A DNA stretch of 64,000 nucleotides from Humulus lupulus (GCF_963169125.1 NC_084794.1:88705018-88769017), one strand, 5' to 3'; shown: positions 35,421-46,808, numbered from the stretch's first letter. Notes: generated by a model from the letters alone, not told the origin. A program made the numbers and translations.

Positions 35421-38214
35421 AATTCCCCCAAACTTAACCTTTACTCGCCCTCGAGTAAAGACCAAGTTAAACTAACAAAAAGAAACAAACACAAATTGAA
35501 CAAGCTAAACCATCTTTACCATCTACACTGCTTTTCCAAAACTCATGAAATCTCAATTGCAATAATAATAACCAGAATTTCAGCTCAATTGCCTTAAAGT
35601 TCAATTTGTAAAGTTCAATTAGGGAAATCAATAATATATCACGAAAATGACTACAACACTTGGACTCTATCATATATGCTTAACTCATTCCAGACAATTC
35701 CACAAACCAATTTTTCAATATGCTTGCATTACTTAACCTTCTCCACTAATGTCAATAACCCGTGTTTTGAAATCAAAAGGACTTTCACGGGTTATAACGT
35801 TAGGCTTAGGCAAGGGTAGATGAAATTGTCATTTAGGCTCAAAATTACCATAAGCATATAAACCTTACACCCAATCTTGATATTCACAACACAATTTAAC
35901 ACAACCCAAAGATCCTCTTTATTTCCAAAGATTGAGAAATCTAAACACTAGAATTTTTTTTTCTTTTCTTATTTTTTTTTAACTACTACATTTCCCCCAA
36001 ACTTATGCATTTTAATGGGAACATCAAAAGAAAAGTAGTTTCTCTCAAATCTCAATTTTTTTTTCTTTTTTTCTCAATCTTTTCTTGAATTTTTCTATTG
36101 CCAACACCAATTCACAAGAATAACACCCATTATAAATCAATCCCCTTTTATATTTTATAAGCTCATGGTACAAATCTAGGAACTGAAAAAATAATAAAGT
36201 ATTCAGTTAAGCTCAAAACAAGTGTTTAACAATAAAAGGTAGATTTTTAGGCTCAAAGAGGGTATCTAGGGAAAATTAAATCAAGGTTGGTGATTAGTGC
36301 TCAAAAATATCATTTTATTAATCTTAAAGTGTAAAATTAATTAAATTTTAATTAATATTTTCAGGGATTTATTGTCATATATTTTATATTTGAAAATATT
36401 AATTTTAATTTAATTTGTGTTTAATTTTCAGGAAATAAAATGTATTTTTGACACAAAGAAAAAGAAAGGAGAAAGAAATAATTAAAATTGAAGAAATCAT
36501 GAAGAAAATGACATTTTTGAAGATGAAATGGCCCAAAATGGAGCCCAAACCCAAAGCTTCAGCTGCCACCTGACGCTGCCAAATGGCAGCTCCCCATTCG
36601 TCCACCCAAGCCAGCGCCTGACGAAGCCGAGCCGAGCCGCGCCCTGCCACCTGACTACCTGCTGCCACCTGACTGCCTGCTGCCGCCTGACAGCCGCCTG
36701 CTGATCCAATCAAGGAAGGACATGCGGCCCACTCGCCACTGCCATGCTCCCCCGTGCCCGACAACTTCTCTGACGCTGACGATTGACGCGCTGCCACCTG
36801 ACGCGCCTGACGAGCCAACCGAATTTCGCCACCTGTCCCTGTCGTCAGTCTTTGTCTCCCACGGCTGAGCACCAATTTCCCCACTTTGCACCTATTTTTC
36901 AGCCATTTTCCCATTATTTTATACACGATTTTTACACGTTTTTTTAGCTCTATTTACACTATAAATAGAGGATCAAATGGGGTAAAATGATAGCAGATTG
37001 TGTAGGGAATAGTAGAGAGTATTGGAGAGAAAAACACTTAGTTTTTCATATTTTTCTTTTACATTTTTGTGAGTGAAAACAATGCCTATTTTAGGCTAAA
37101 TTTTCTTGTGGAAAGGCTAGAGTGGAGTTCATGTGTTACATTATATTTTTAATATATTGATTCTTTATTTTGTTCTTCATTTCTATATATTTGTTACAAT
37201 TAAATTTATTTTCTTCTAATTATTGTTCTAAATTTATTATTATCTTTTACATAAGTCTAGTCATGCTCTTCTTATGTAATTTAGGTTTTTAATTTAATTT
37301 AGAATATTTGTTATATTATATGCTTTTTACTGCATTCTGCCATTGGTATTTTGTCGCTCTAAAGTATATAATATGATAGGTTTTAAAATTAGAAGTTAGT
37401 ATAATTTAATTAAAGAACATATTTTAAGGTGAGCTTTAATATATATATTTTCCAACTATAATTAATGGTGTAGAATTATAGCTGAGTATAATGAATCAAT
37501 TTTATTAAAATATATATATGTTTGCATGAATGAAACTTATGCCTTCCATACTTTCTTTCTGATTCTAATTCCTCGATTTTATTCATTTAATGTTTATATT
37601 CTTTTTCAAATTCACATTTTTCCAAAGTTTATTATTTTTAATTTACTAATCTTTCTTTTAATTTTGTATTTTACCTCTCTGTGGATACGACATAGCCCGA
37701 TTACTACTGCTACCGCTTAGGAGTTTATTGGGCGATATCAGTTGGCTTGAAAAGCACAATCGATCCAATAAAATTGCCTAAATCACTTTTCAAAACACAT
37801 GTCATCAATGATTTCGCCTCAAAGGCCAAATAATGCAAGTTCTATCAAATTCAAATTGTCATACCACCAACCCTAGTCAAACATAAATAATAAAATCCAA
37901 AATGTTGCATTTTCAAAACATATTAAAAATTTCCCACAAAACCTTTAAATTAAACTCGAAAACAATTGAGCCAAGCACACAGTTGAATGCAATTTCCTTT
38001 TCACGAGCAAAGACAAAGCAACAACAGACAAGAATGATGGCTTAACAGTTACACTAAACAAACAATAGAAAATAACACAAGAGACTAAAAACTAAACTAA
38101 ACACCGCACAAAATAAAAATAAAACAAAATAAGCTCCCCCCCAAACCTAAGATGCACATTGTCCCCAATGTGATAAAGAAACGAACAAAGGAGGATAACT
38201 TACCTGACGCCACA
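35421..38214. other. Athila-like 3' untranslated internal region (around the solo LTR)
   Basis: Between the extra ORF and the 3' LTR lie two non-coding blocks, 35421-36285 and 37746-38214, interrupted by the solo LTR. They contain C-rich words CCCCCAAAC (35424, 35996, 38136) that are polypurine tracts on the coding strand; several tracts are usual near the 3' end of Athila elements. Confidence 0.65.
36291..37740 (+). repeat. Solo LTR inside the Athila-like element
   Basis: A 1,450-bp segment begins TGATTAGTGCTCAAAA and ends GGGCGATATCA, with TGAT/ATCA inverted ends and a perfect 5-bp duplication GTTGG at 36286-36290 and 37741-37745. It has a TATA box CTATAAATAG (36959-36968) and no internal genes, so it is a solo LTR left by recombination. 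A GC-rich stretch (36560-36830) holds repeated CTGCCACCTGAC units. It is related to the LTR at 61231-63033 (same start in opposite orientation). Confidence 0.9.
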
Positions 38215-39468
38215 TCAGTATGGCGGAGGAGGTGGCGGTGGTGGCCACTGGTATGGAGAGTACTGCGTAGGATATGGGAAAACGTTCTCCACATCCTGAC
38301 TCACCACAAGCCGCTGGACGAGATCATTCAACTGATCCACTTGAATACGCTCATCCTCATGCCTCATCTCCATGAATTTATTGTAATGGTCACTAAGGCC
38401 TCGCTGGGCATCAATCATATACTGATTTTGAGCAATGAGATAACAGATATAAGGATTAGGTCCACTACTCTCACCAGACACAGGAGCTACTGGTGCACTA
38501 CCTCCCGCTTCTACTTGCGCACCCAACTCCATATTGACAGCTTCTTCTTCGTCTTGCACAACATTTGGAGTGCGTCTGGCCCTTTTAGGGCGAGCTTCAG
38601 CAGGCAAAGGATGAGGAATGGGCTCCGGAAACTTGCTCACATAATTCTGTGTTATTGGGCCTTGGATTTGTCCGGGGGCATCATATTGATTCTCAGGAAC
38701 ATTGTACTTGCGGCATAAATCAGTAATCACGAAACCATGCCCCAGACCAAAAGATGTTGTCAAACGAGACAAATCAGCTATGCTCTGGTGTACCAAACAT
38801 CCCACATCAATTTTGATTTGTTTCATGATACCATACACACATCGAAGGCGCTCCCGACCAAAATCAGACATATGAGAGTTAGGAAACAACTTTGCACTCA
38901 CAAAATGGGCCCAAGCTCTAGCATATGGAGCCAGTTGGCATCTCCTTAAACTCTTCTCATAAGATCCATCCATGATCCACTCCGCCCCTTCATATGCAAC
39001 TGTATCAGCTATTTCCCGCCAAGTGAGCTTGTCTTCATTAATCAACATATTCAGGTCTTCATCAATAAACAACCGAAAATTTGGCAACCCATATAATGCA
39101 TTAATTTCTTCAGACGAAAAAGGTACCTCTACGCCACGTACAAATACCTTTGCCAAATCACCCCTTTGAGTGAAATTGGCATAAAATTCGTACAACAAGG
39201 ACAAATTTGGCTTGGTGGGCTTCTTGTGTACAAACTTTTCCCAACATCTTCGAATGATCTCAACCCGAATAGCTTCTATAGTGGGATCCACAAAAGGCTC
39301 CTCTTGAAATTCAATGCCTCGTTCGGGAATTACCGACCTCCCAAACAACTTTTTGTAGTACAAGGCAGCGTCCTTATTTTTAAATTTATCAACATCATAA
39401 TCCGGTGGTGGCTGCCTTGAAGAGGATGGGCGAGAAGCGGCCCTAGTTTGAGCTCTCCTTGAAGACAT
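38215..39468 (-). CDS. Extra ORF of Athila-like element (putative plant transposon protein domain)
   Basis: An uninterrupted 417-residue ORF on the minus strand, MSSRRAQTRAASRPSS at the start. It is downstream of gag/protease in the position where pol or env-like ORFs normally lie. It includes YDVDKFKNKDAALYYKKLF, NLSLLYEFYANF, VEVPFSSEEINALYGLP and RCQLAPYARAWAHFVSAKL, which match the domain annotated as putative plant transposon protein in Athila-related elements. The C-terminus is acidic then Pro-rich with a poly-Pro run. Its function is unknown. It being intact in an element with otherwise lost pol genes is notable. Confidence 0.8.
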   Translation of the reverse strand: MSSRRAQTRAASRPSSSRQPPPDYDVDKFKNKDAALYYKKLFGRSVIPERGIEFQEEPFVDPTIEAIRVEIIRRCWEKFVHKKPTKPNLSLLYEFYANFTQRGDLAKVFVRGVEVPFSSEEINALYGLPNFRLFIDEDLNMLINEDKLTWREIADTVAYEGAEWIMDGSYEKSLRRCQLAPYARAWAHFVSAKLFPNSHMSDFGRERLRCVYGIMKQIKIDVGCLVHQSIADLSRLTTSFGLGHGFVITDLCRKYNVPENQYDAPGQIQGPITQNYVSKFPEPIPHPLPAEARPKRARRTPNVVQDEEEAVNMELGAQVEAGGSAPVAPVSGESSGPNPYICYLIAQNQYMIDAQRGLSDHYNKFMEMRHEDERIQVDQLNDLVQRLVVSQDVENVFPYPTQYSPYQWPPPPPPPPY

Positions 39469-39479
39469 TTAATCACTAG

Positions 39480-40316
39480 AAAAATGGGCAGCACCTCCCC
39501 TTAAATGTTTGACTCCCCAAAATATCAAAAACACTCAACAAGCAATGGAAATCAACCACAAGCCTTTGGCAGCCAAGAAATTTCAAGAAAGCACACCCAA
39601 TAATGAACTTTTCCACAACCCAATATCAAAACGCCTCCAAAATTTCAGAAATTAATTCCAATCTCCCAAATATTTCACAAGAAAAAGAAAGAATCACATA
39701 CCCTTAACGATGAAATTGAAAACCCAAACGCCTATATCCCATTTGCATGAAGAACATTGAAAATCCAAGGCCAATAATTGAGTATTTTCGGATTGGGGAT
39801 GAAATTAGGGATTGTATGGGTGATTCTTTAAATATGGAGAGAAAAATATGAAAAAATGGAGGTTTTGGATAGATATGGGTGGAAGAGGGTTAGGAGAAGG
39901 GTGGATGGTGGTTATGGAGGTATGGGGGAGGTGTGGAAGAGGTTTAGCCGGAGAAGAAGGTGGGAAGGTGGGGTTTTGGGTCGTTGGGTCGCGACCCTTT
40001 AAAATCAGGAAGAGTCTCAAGCGCTGCGACTCTCTAGGGAAGGTCGCGGCTCTTGGATTTTTTTTTCCGAAATCACCGTCTCTGTAAAATGGTAAGGGTC
40101 GCGACTCTCTATAGAAGGTCGCGGCTCTTGCTCCAGACCTGACTTCAACAACCTTTTTTTTTTATTTATTTGTTTCTTTTTTTTTTTACGTTTTTTTTAA
40201 ATACAAGAAAATACAGATAAAAGAAAAATAAAATAAAAAATTAAAAGAAAAATAGGGGTGCCTCCCATAAGCGTTGTCTTTAACGTCTTGTAGCCGGACG
40301 CTGAACTGTTTCACCT
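39480..40316. other. Athila-like internal spacer with GC hairpins
   Basis: About 840 bp between protease and the extra ORF. It contains copies of the CGCGAC/GTCGCG hairpin at 39986-39999, 40021-40056 and 40094-40130, otherwise seen in the LTRs, plus T-rich and A-rich tracts. No reverse transcriptase trace is visible. Confidence 0.65.
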
Positions 40317-41487
40317 TTAACTTGGGTCAAGTCCACCCCTTGCATCCTTGAGAGCCATCGTGTCATACGAGGAGAATTCCCTTCCACTGTTGAGAATATT
40401 GAAATTATCCCCAATGTCATCGAAACCTTCAAACTTGCCACACAATAATCTTTTCATACGACGTCGAACTATTCGAAATCGTTCTTTGGTCTTCTTCTTC
40501 TTTTTACCAATTGAATCTTGACAATCATTCACCACATCAACTCTACAACAGGTAGGAATTTCAGTTGCTGCAAAAACATTAAAACTTATTTCCTCATTTT
40601 GGACTCGCAACCTTAACTCCCCCTTTGATACGTCGATTAAAGCTCGTCCTGTGGCTAAGAATGGTCTTCCAAGAATGATTGGGACGTTGGCATCCTCTTC
40701 CATATCAAGTACAATAAAGTCTGCTGGGAAGATGAACTTGTCCACTTTTACCAAAACATCTTCAATAATACCTCAAGGATGTGTTATTGATCTGTCTGCC
40801 AACTGAAGAGTCACTGTTGTAGGTCTTGCTTCCCCAAGCTTCAATCTTCTAAACACAGAAAGCGGCATTAGATTAATGCTCACCCCCAAATCACATAGAG
40901 CATTCATGCTCTCAAAATTCCCCAATAGTGCAAGGTATTGTGAAACTCCCAGGATCTCTCAGTTTCTGAGGAAGCTTCCTTTGAAGAATGGCGCTGCACT
41001 CTTCAGTGAGTGCCACCGTCTCATAATCCTCCATCTTCCTCTTCTTGGACAGTATTTCCTTCATAAACTTCACATAACTTGGCATTTGTTCAAGTGCCTC
41101 GGCAAAAGGTATGTTAATGTGAAGTTTTCGAAAAATATCTAGAAACTTCGAAAATTGTTTGTCAAGAGTCTTCTTTTGAAGTCGCTGAGGATATGGAATC
41201 TTGATGTGGTGCTCATAACTCACTGGTGACTGATTCTTCTCAAGGTCTTCAATAACCTCTTCTTCTACCTTACCCTCATTCTCAACTTCAGCTTTTGGTG
41301 CAGGTATAGACTTCTTGACTGGCTCTTCCAACTTCTTCCCACTCCTCAAAGAGATTGCATTGCACTGCTCTTTAGGGTTCACCTCTGTATTACTTGGAAA
41401 ATTTCCTTGAGGCCTACTTTGTAACATATTTTCCAATTGACCAACTTGCATCTCAAGATTCCTGATGGATGAGCGAGTTTCTGTCAT
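40317..41487 (-). pseudogene. Athila-like gag tail and retropepsin
   Basis: The minus strand continues with a coiled-coil segment (MQVGQLENML) and a Lys/Glu-rich linker (41487 to about 40912). The aspartic protease follows: the active-site trace DLGVSINLMP (about 40870-40900) and the later IILGRPFLATGRALIDV (about 40640-40700). In-frame stops lie near 40775 and in 41490-41580. The protease is the last pol domain present; no reverse transcriptase follows. Confidence 0.82.
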
Positions 41488-41583
41488 AAACTGAGTTTAA
41501 GTGTTAGTGAAAGTCAATAATGCAGCTTGCAATTCATTAGGCCTTTCAGGTGGAGCTTGATTCATTGATTGTTGAGGTCTAGG

Positions 41584-42828
41584 CTATTGTGATGAAGAGG
41601 CTTGATGCATTGGTGGCTGAGGCATATTATTATGAAATTGGCCCTGATTATTCTTCCAAGAAAAATTAGGATGATTTCGCCACTCAGGATTGTAAGTATT
41701 GGAGAATGGATTATTGAATGGCCTCTGAAAGTTTCCCACCGCTTGAACCTGAGCTTGATCCATCAGAATGTTATTATTAATACTGGTAGGACACTGATCA
41801 AAAGAGTGAGGACCACCACAAATTTCACACCTAGCTGCCATTTGAACCGCATTAGCAGATACAGTGCTCTGTTGTAATTGTTTAGTGAGTGTAGCTACCT
41901 GAGCTGTTAAAGCAGTAGTGGCATCCAGCTCATGCACCCCAGCTACCTTTCTGACCCCCGATGATCTTTCCTCAGACCACTGATGATTATTTGTGGCCAT
42001 GTCCTCCAGCAGCTCATAAGCACCAGTTGCACTCTTGCTCATAAAAGTACCACCCGCTGCAGCATCAATAATGGTTTTAGTTGTAGGACATAAACCATTA
42101 TAAAAATTCTGTACTAACATCCACTGTTCAATGCCATGATGAGGACATCTTCTCAAAAGTTCTTTGAACCGTTCCCAAGCTTCATACAATGATTCTCCAT
42201 CATTCTGGCAAAAATTATTGATTTCTCCCCTCAATTTTGCAGCTTTGGAAGGAGGGAAGAATTTTGACAAAAACTTTTGAGCCAAATCTTGCCAGGTGAT
42301 AATAGAGTTCGGTTGCAAAGAGTTCAGCCAACTTTTAGCTCAATCCCTCAGAGAAAATGGGAAAAGCCTAAGTTTAATAGCGTCATCACTCACCCCATTG
42401 TATCTAAAAGTTCCACATAGCTCCAAAAAATTAGACAAATGGGTGTGAGGATCTTCAGAAGGAAACCCATTAAATTGAATAGAGGATTGCACCATTTGTA
42501 GAATAGCTGGCTTGATCTCAAAGTTGTTAGCCTCTACAACTGGTGGGCGTATACTGTTTTGTACTCCCGTCAGAGTGGGCAGTACATAGTCTCTCAGGCT
42601 CCTCTCAGCATTGTTCTGAGCCTGACCCCCTTGTGCAATTCCAGGAATTAACACATTCCTGCCATCCCCATCATTCTGTGCCATCTTCACAGATTTCTGG
42701 GCCTCCCTCTTGTTCTTTCTGTTTTGCTTGCAAGACTTTTCAATCTCAGGATTCAAAGGAACAAGATTGTTTGCTCCTCTTCTGCTACGCATATAACACA
42801 GTTCACCTGAGATAGAAAAATTAAGCAA
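41584..42828 (-). pseudogene. Athila-like gag
   Basis: Minus-strand segments 42340-42828 and 41584-42318 carry an Athila-type gag: [46 protein letters not shown], then LAQKFLSKFFPPSKAAKLR, GESLYEAWERFKELLRRCPH and a zinc-knuckle-like CEICGGPHSFDQC. A stop between them at about 42338 is the only obvious break, so gag is nearly intact. Confidence 0.88.
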
Positions 42829-42905
42829 CTAAACATATTAGAAACAAGAGAAATTAAAATCAAATTAGAATAAAAATTAATCAGACTGATATTAATAATT
42901 ATTTT

Positions 42906-42925
42906 TAGTCCCTGGCAACGGCGCC
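42906..42925 (-). other. Primer-binding site, tRNA-Asp type
   Basis: The complement reads TGGCGCCGTTGCCAGGGAC, a few bases inside the 5' LTR. It is the primer site used by Athila-type elements and supports both the orientation and the lineage. Confidence 0.85.
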
Positions 42926-42932
42926 AAAAACT

Positions 42933-44192
42933 TGTTGCAAATTTTTAAGCTATGCAAGTGCACACAGACGCAATTTGTAATAATATGGTAAAAACCAAGT
43001 ATCGTCCTCAAGGACTGATTTATCAATTACTAATCAATCAATTTTTTTTTATTCTATTTGATTAAACAATTTCAGAGATCTCAAACAAAGAAAAATACTA
43101 ACGAAGCACAATGAAAATTTTAACAAAATAACAGAGAGAATGAAATTAGGACAATTATGATCCTCTATTTTCCACCCTTTTACTTCCTAATGCAAGAATT
43201 ATATCCCCTTCTCCCTATTCAAGAACAAGTTGCAAAAACAATTCATAATCTGGTTAAGATTTACAAATTCAATCTAAATGACAACTTCCTATATTTCTAT
43301 GGCAAAGTTGAATCATGAAGAAGGCATTAAACACACAACTCAGAAAAATAAGCAAACAATTTAGATACTTTCGTTCTAAATTGAGTTTGCATCCAAACAA
43401 TCAAAGCATATCAAATTTCACTTTTCAGATTTCAATTTGATTCATGAAATAACAATTAGAGGTGATCAATCAATAATTGCACAAGTAACACAGATTGTAA
43501 GGAATTGAAAGAGGTGAGGAAGAACATGAATTCTGCATTAATCCATAAAAAGGGTTTCCAGAAGATTCACATAATAGCCCTAAAGGAGAAATTAGCCCAT
43601 AATATTCATTCTAGCAATCATAGAATTCAATTACAAACATGAAAAATTAAAGATAAATGATGAAGACACAAGAATGGATCCTCCAATGGTGTTCCCCCCT
43701 CTCAGCCGCCGTCTCTCCTTCTCTTTTTCTCTCCCCAAAATCGAATGAATCCCCTCCAACCTAGCTCATCACGATTTTAGGCCGAAACAGGAAATTTCCC
43801 GTTTTAGTCAAGCGCCGCGACTCTCTAGGGAAGGTCGCGACCCTTGGATGATTTCTAAAACATTGCTTCTGTATCTTTTGTAGAGCCGCGACCTTTATGG
43901 GAAGGTTGCGACCTTTGACTCCGAAACTTCAAAAGCTAAATTTTTTTGAAACTTTCGATTTGCACTAAGCCAAGATATTTGATCCCAAGGTTCTTTTTCG
44001 CCATATTTGATAATTCCAGCACCAAGAAACCCGAAAAACACCAAGTTTTCTCCAAAAAGCGAAAGTGTCTTCATTTAAAACCTGAAACTAACAGAGAAAC
44101 AAAAACAAGCATAAAACTGAACAACAAAACATAAAAAAAATAAAAATAAACCGTAAACTAGACTAAAAAACAACCTAGAAATAGACCTAACA
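42933..44192 (-). repeat. 5' LTR of Athila-like element
   Basis: A 1,260-bp LTR directly followed on the minus strand by the tRNA-Asp-type primer site. It has the same pair of hairpins at about 43813-43845 and 43883-43916. Confidence 0.95.
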
Positions 44193-44199
44193 GTTCCAC

Positions 44200-45125
44200 T
44201 TCTGCGTGAGCATTTTCCGCCGAAGGCTCACTCATCGTTGGCTGAGGGTCCTAGAGGCCAGCCAACCTAAGGTTAGCCTCTGTAACTAAATTTTTGACAC
44301 TCTTCTCAGCATCTGACATGCTGGCTAAGAGTGCTGCCCTTGACTCCATCCCTAGAGTTGGGTTTGGTCGCGACCATGGGCCTGAAACACATTGAAAGTT
44401 CAAGACATTGTGGTGGAAAAACACTAAGTGAAGAAGCCAGCGACGTGAAAATTTTACCTCCTTGTGTGAAAGCCAAGTTTTTTGCGACTAAGTCAGGTGT
44501 AAGGAAGTACTCCTGGTAGTACCTCCCCACGTTGGAGATATGGGTGGTGTCAGTCAGGAAAGTGCGCCCGGTTTCCTGATGACAAAGATGGAAGAACCCA
44601 GTGCCTTCTTGGTTAGGGTTAGATTTGAGGTCAAACAGGTAGTTGACCTCATGTGGCGACTGCGCGGGCCAATTTTTTTTGGCTATATAGGATATAGAGC
44701 GCAACGAGCATTCTATATCCGTTTGTGGTAATTTGGAAGGGGGCAACTACGAAGTAGTTGGCCACCCCCTGAAAGAATGCATGAAGAGGAAAAGTTGCAC
44801 CTGCCTCAATATGAAACCGCGACCAGGCGCTGTAAGTGCCCCCAGGCAGATTAGCCCTTTGGTCGAGGTTAGGTTTGACTAGGGTCACCCCTATCAGATT
44901 ATATTTATTTAAGTAGTTGGCGATCATCTTGATCGTCACTCTACTCTCAGCGACAACATGCCACTGGACATCCGGCTGAATAGCGTGTCGAGGGTGGGCA
45001 TGCCTTTGCACATTTGGGTCAGGAATATTTTCATCTCGACCACTGGTTGAGGGAGCATCAGCCGTAGGCTGATGAGAGGTGTTGGGAGTTTTTCTTTTTC
45101 GAGCTTTAGTTTTGGTGCGAGCCAT
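44200..45125 (-). pseudogene. Antisense gene of Tat element, N-terminal part (putative gypsy-type transposon domain)
   Basis: The minus-strand ATG at 45125 opens MARTKTKARKRKTPN, a basic leader, followed by a segment with ESRVTIKMIANYLNKYN and PLHAFFQGVANYFVVAPFQ. A frame change near 44700 leads into YLFDLKSNPNQEGTGFFH (44540-44640). This matches the conserved domain called Transposase_28 or putative gypsy-type transposon in plant annotations. It is cut at 44192 by the Athila-like element; the rest is at 32617-34156. Confidence 0.75.
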
Positions 45126-46105
45126 ATTTTGTGTCGAAACTGGGGAAGTGTTTAGGTTAAGGCGAGAAAAAGGAATGTCTGGTATTAGAATCGAAGGTTA
45201 TTCTTCGTCTTCAAGCAGTTGAACTAAGAGATCGTCATTGATAGGTCTTTCTCCTCCCAACGGGTCTTGCATATGAACTGCAAACAGACAAAGGATGAGA
45301 TAAGACGCACAGCCTGGGAACTTATGTTAAAAGTGGGAATAACGTTTCTCGCGTCTATCGACCAGCAGCATTCTAACCGAACACTAAGTTTTATGCTAGT
45401 AGTTTGAAAAACGGATCAAAAAGGAAAGTAAGAGGTTTTCTAGAAAGAAGCTTTTTTAACTCCTAAGGGGCGGGAAAAACCTAGTTTTTCAACTAGCCTA
45501 AAAATCGAATTTTTATGCCCTAAACCTATGATCCTGACTATCAAACTAATTCCTAACTTATATAGATGAAAAGTACACTACCCTATCAAGCATCAATGGT
45601 ATATACAAAATCCTCACAAATCTTTACTCAAGAACACGAAAAGTCTCAGAGCTCAAAAGCAGTATGCATGGCATCTCAAAGAGTTTAAAAGACGAAGAAA
45701 ATTACCTGGATGAAGGTTGGAGATTCTGAAAAATAGAAGATTTGGGTCTGTAGGATCCTCAGCAGGTCGTCTGAGACCTTCGAAGCTCTGAATTCTGGGA
45801 TGGAGTTCTTGAGAGTTCTTGGCAGAAAATGGTGAGTAAAAGATTATAAGGTGAATGAGGGGGTTACTTATAGAAGCCGAAGTGTGACAAAAAGTAGTAA
45901 TCATGACTTTCCCTTTTTCGAAGCATGGGGGAGTGTAACAGCCATCGGGGTGGTTTCTTGAAAACTGAAAGGGCTTGATTAGACGTGATTAGGTCCCGAT
46001 TTTAAAAAATGCACGAGGGCTCTGATAGATTTCGTGGGGCATATGAAAGGTTGTTTTCCTAAGTTTACTTATTACTGGTCGCAATAAATAAACTTGGGGG
46101 GCAAA
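45126..46105. other. Tat internal region upstream of the antisense gene, to the 3' LTR
   Basis: About 980 bp between the antisense ATG and the polypurine tract. It should include the promoter and leader of the antisense gene. I see only short meaningless ORFs. Confidence 0.6.
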
Positions 46106-46565
46106 TGTTATCCAAAGAATAGGCGTGGATGACGTGGCAGACATTTTTAACATGTGGCTGACACCTGGCAAGGTTCTGTTCGACTATCGACCAGGGAGGT
46201 ACCCCTAGCGTAACATTTGGACTTTATATATGACCAGCTTGGTCGTATACTCCGTATATTTTGAGAAGATCTCATGCAATTATAACGATATCCGGGATTA
46301 TCTCCCATAATTCTTGAGTATTCGATTATTTAGGAAAGAATATCTGTAACAAATTTAGGTAATCCTCCTTGAGCCTATAAATAAAGAAGAAATAGCTCAA
46401 GGAGAGGACTTTTGGATGATTTAAGTTGATACTTACAAGAGAATTAGAGCTATTATCTTACGATTGTATTATTCATCTTTCTCAAGTATGTGAAACTCAG
46501 AGAACCCTAGTTCTTTGATCACCCATTTGAGAACTAATATCAATAATAGCTTAAGTGGACGTAGG
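46106..46565 (+). repeat. 3' LTR of Tat element
   Basis: A 460-bp copy of 26189-26648 with about 12 substitutions, mostly C/T or G/A. TGACGTGGCA is kept (46130), but the second site reads ACATGTGGC, so its CACGTG core is lost. The polypurine tract is immediately upstream. Confidence 0.92.
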
Positions 46566-46808
46566 CCATTACCATTTTGTGGGGCCGAACCACTATAATT
46601 TGTTGTGTCCTTTACTGTTTTTTCCATTAGATCTATTTCAACACCTTCATTCGCATCAAGCATTTGACTCCGTGTCAGTTGACCAAATCGAGGGTCAACA
46701 ATAGAAATTCAAGTTAATATTTAGAAAAAAGTCTTCAAAATACAAAATTCCTTTCTAAATATTAACAAACCTCGACAACAAAGTTTTATCTTTTGTAATT
46801 AACAAAGA

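Larger units (their letters stand above)
34162..44192 (-). mobile_element. Athila-like non-autonomous Ty3/gypsy retrotransposon
   Basis: A 10-kb minus-strand element with 1.26-kb LTRs (TGTTGC...CTAACA) and a perfect target duplication GTTCC at 34157-34161 and 44193-44197. The primer-binding site (42906-42925, complement TGGCGCCGTTGCC) matches tRNA-Asp as in Athila, and the polypurine tract (complement of 35421-35435, AAGTTTGGGGGAATT) abuts the 3' LTR. Coding content is gag, protease and one extra ORF; I find no reverse transcriptase, RNase H or integrase. It splits the Tat antisense gene and itself contains a solo LTR. LTR divergence is low, about 20 differences in 1,260 bp by eye. Confidence 0.93.
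26189..46565 (+). mobile_element. Tat-lineage Ty3/gypsy retrotransposon (20.4 kb including nested insert)
   Basis: It is bounded by 460-bp LTRs beginning TGTTATCCAAAG. It carries gag, protease, reverse transcriptase, RNase H, a second (archaeal-type) RNase H and integrase on the + strand, then an antisense gene, then a polypurine tract CTTGGGGGGCAAA (46093-46105). The extra RNase H and antisense gene are hallmarks of the Tat lineage. The LTRs differ at about 12 of 460 sites (manual count). I found no clean 5-bp target duplication. It sits inside the hAT transposon and is split by the Athila-like element; without that its length is about 10.3 kb. Confidence 0.92.

Noticed and set aside
36405..36926. 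A 173-residue minus-strand ORF rich in Gly, Gln, Ala and Arg
   Set aside because: It lies wholly in the solo LTR and arises from the CTGCCACCTGAC-type minisatellite; no domain and no homologous frame in the sister LTR.
38152..38718. A 188-residue plus-strand ORF
   Set aside because: Shadow of the 417-residue extra ORF on the minus strand, which has domain-like motifs and better composition.
43813..43916. Repeated GC hairpins with regular spacing, considered as a CRISPR-like array
   Set aside because: Only two units per LTR, with no unique spacers of constant length, in plant retrotransposon DNA.
26184..46570. A 5-bp target duplication for the Tat element
   Set aside because: The left flank ATAGC and the right flank CCATT do not match, and shifting the ends does not give a clean pair, so I do not claim one.
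46469..46663. Minus-strand 64-residue ORF across the Tat LTR end and hAT
   Set aside because: It spans a transposon junction and has no conserved features.
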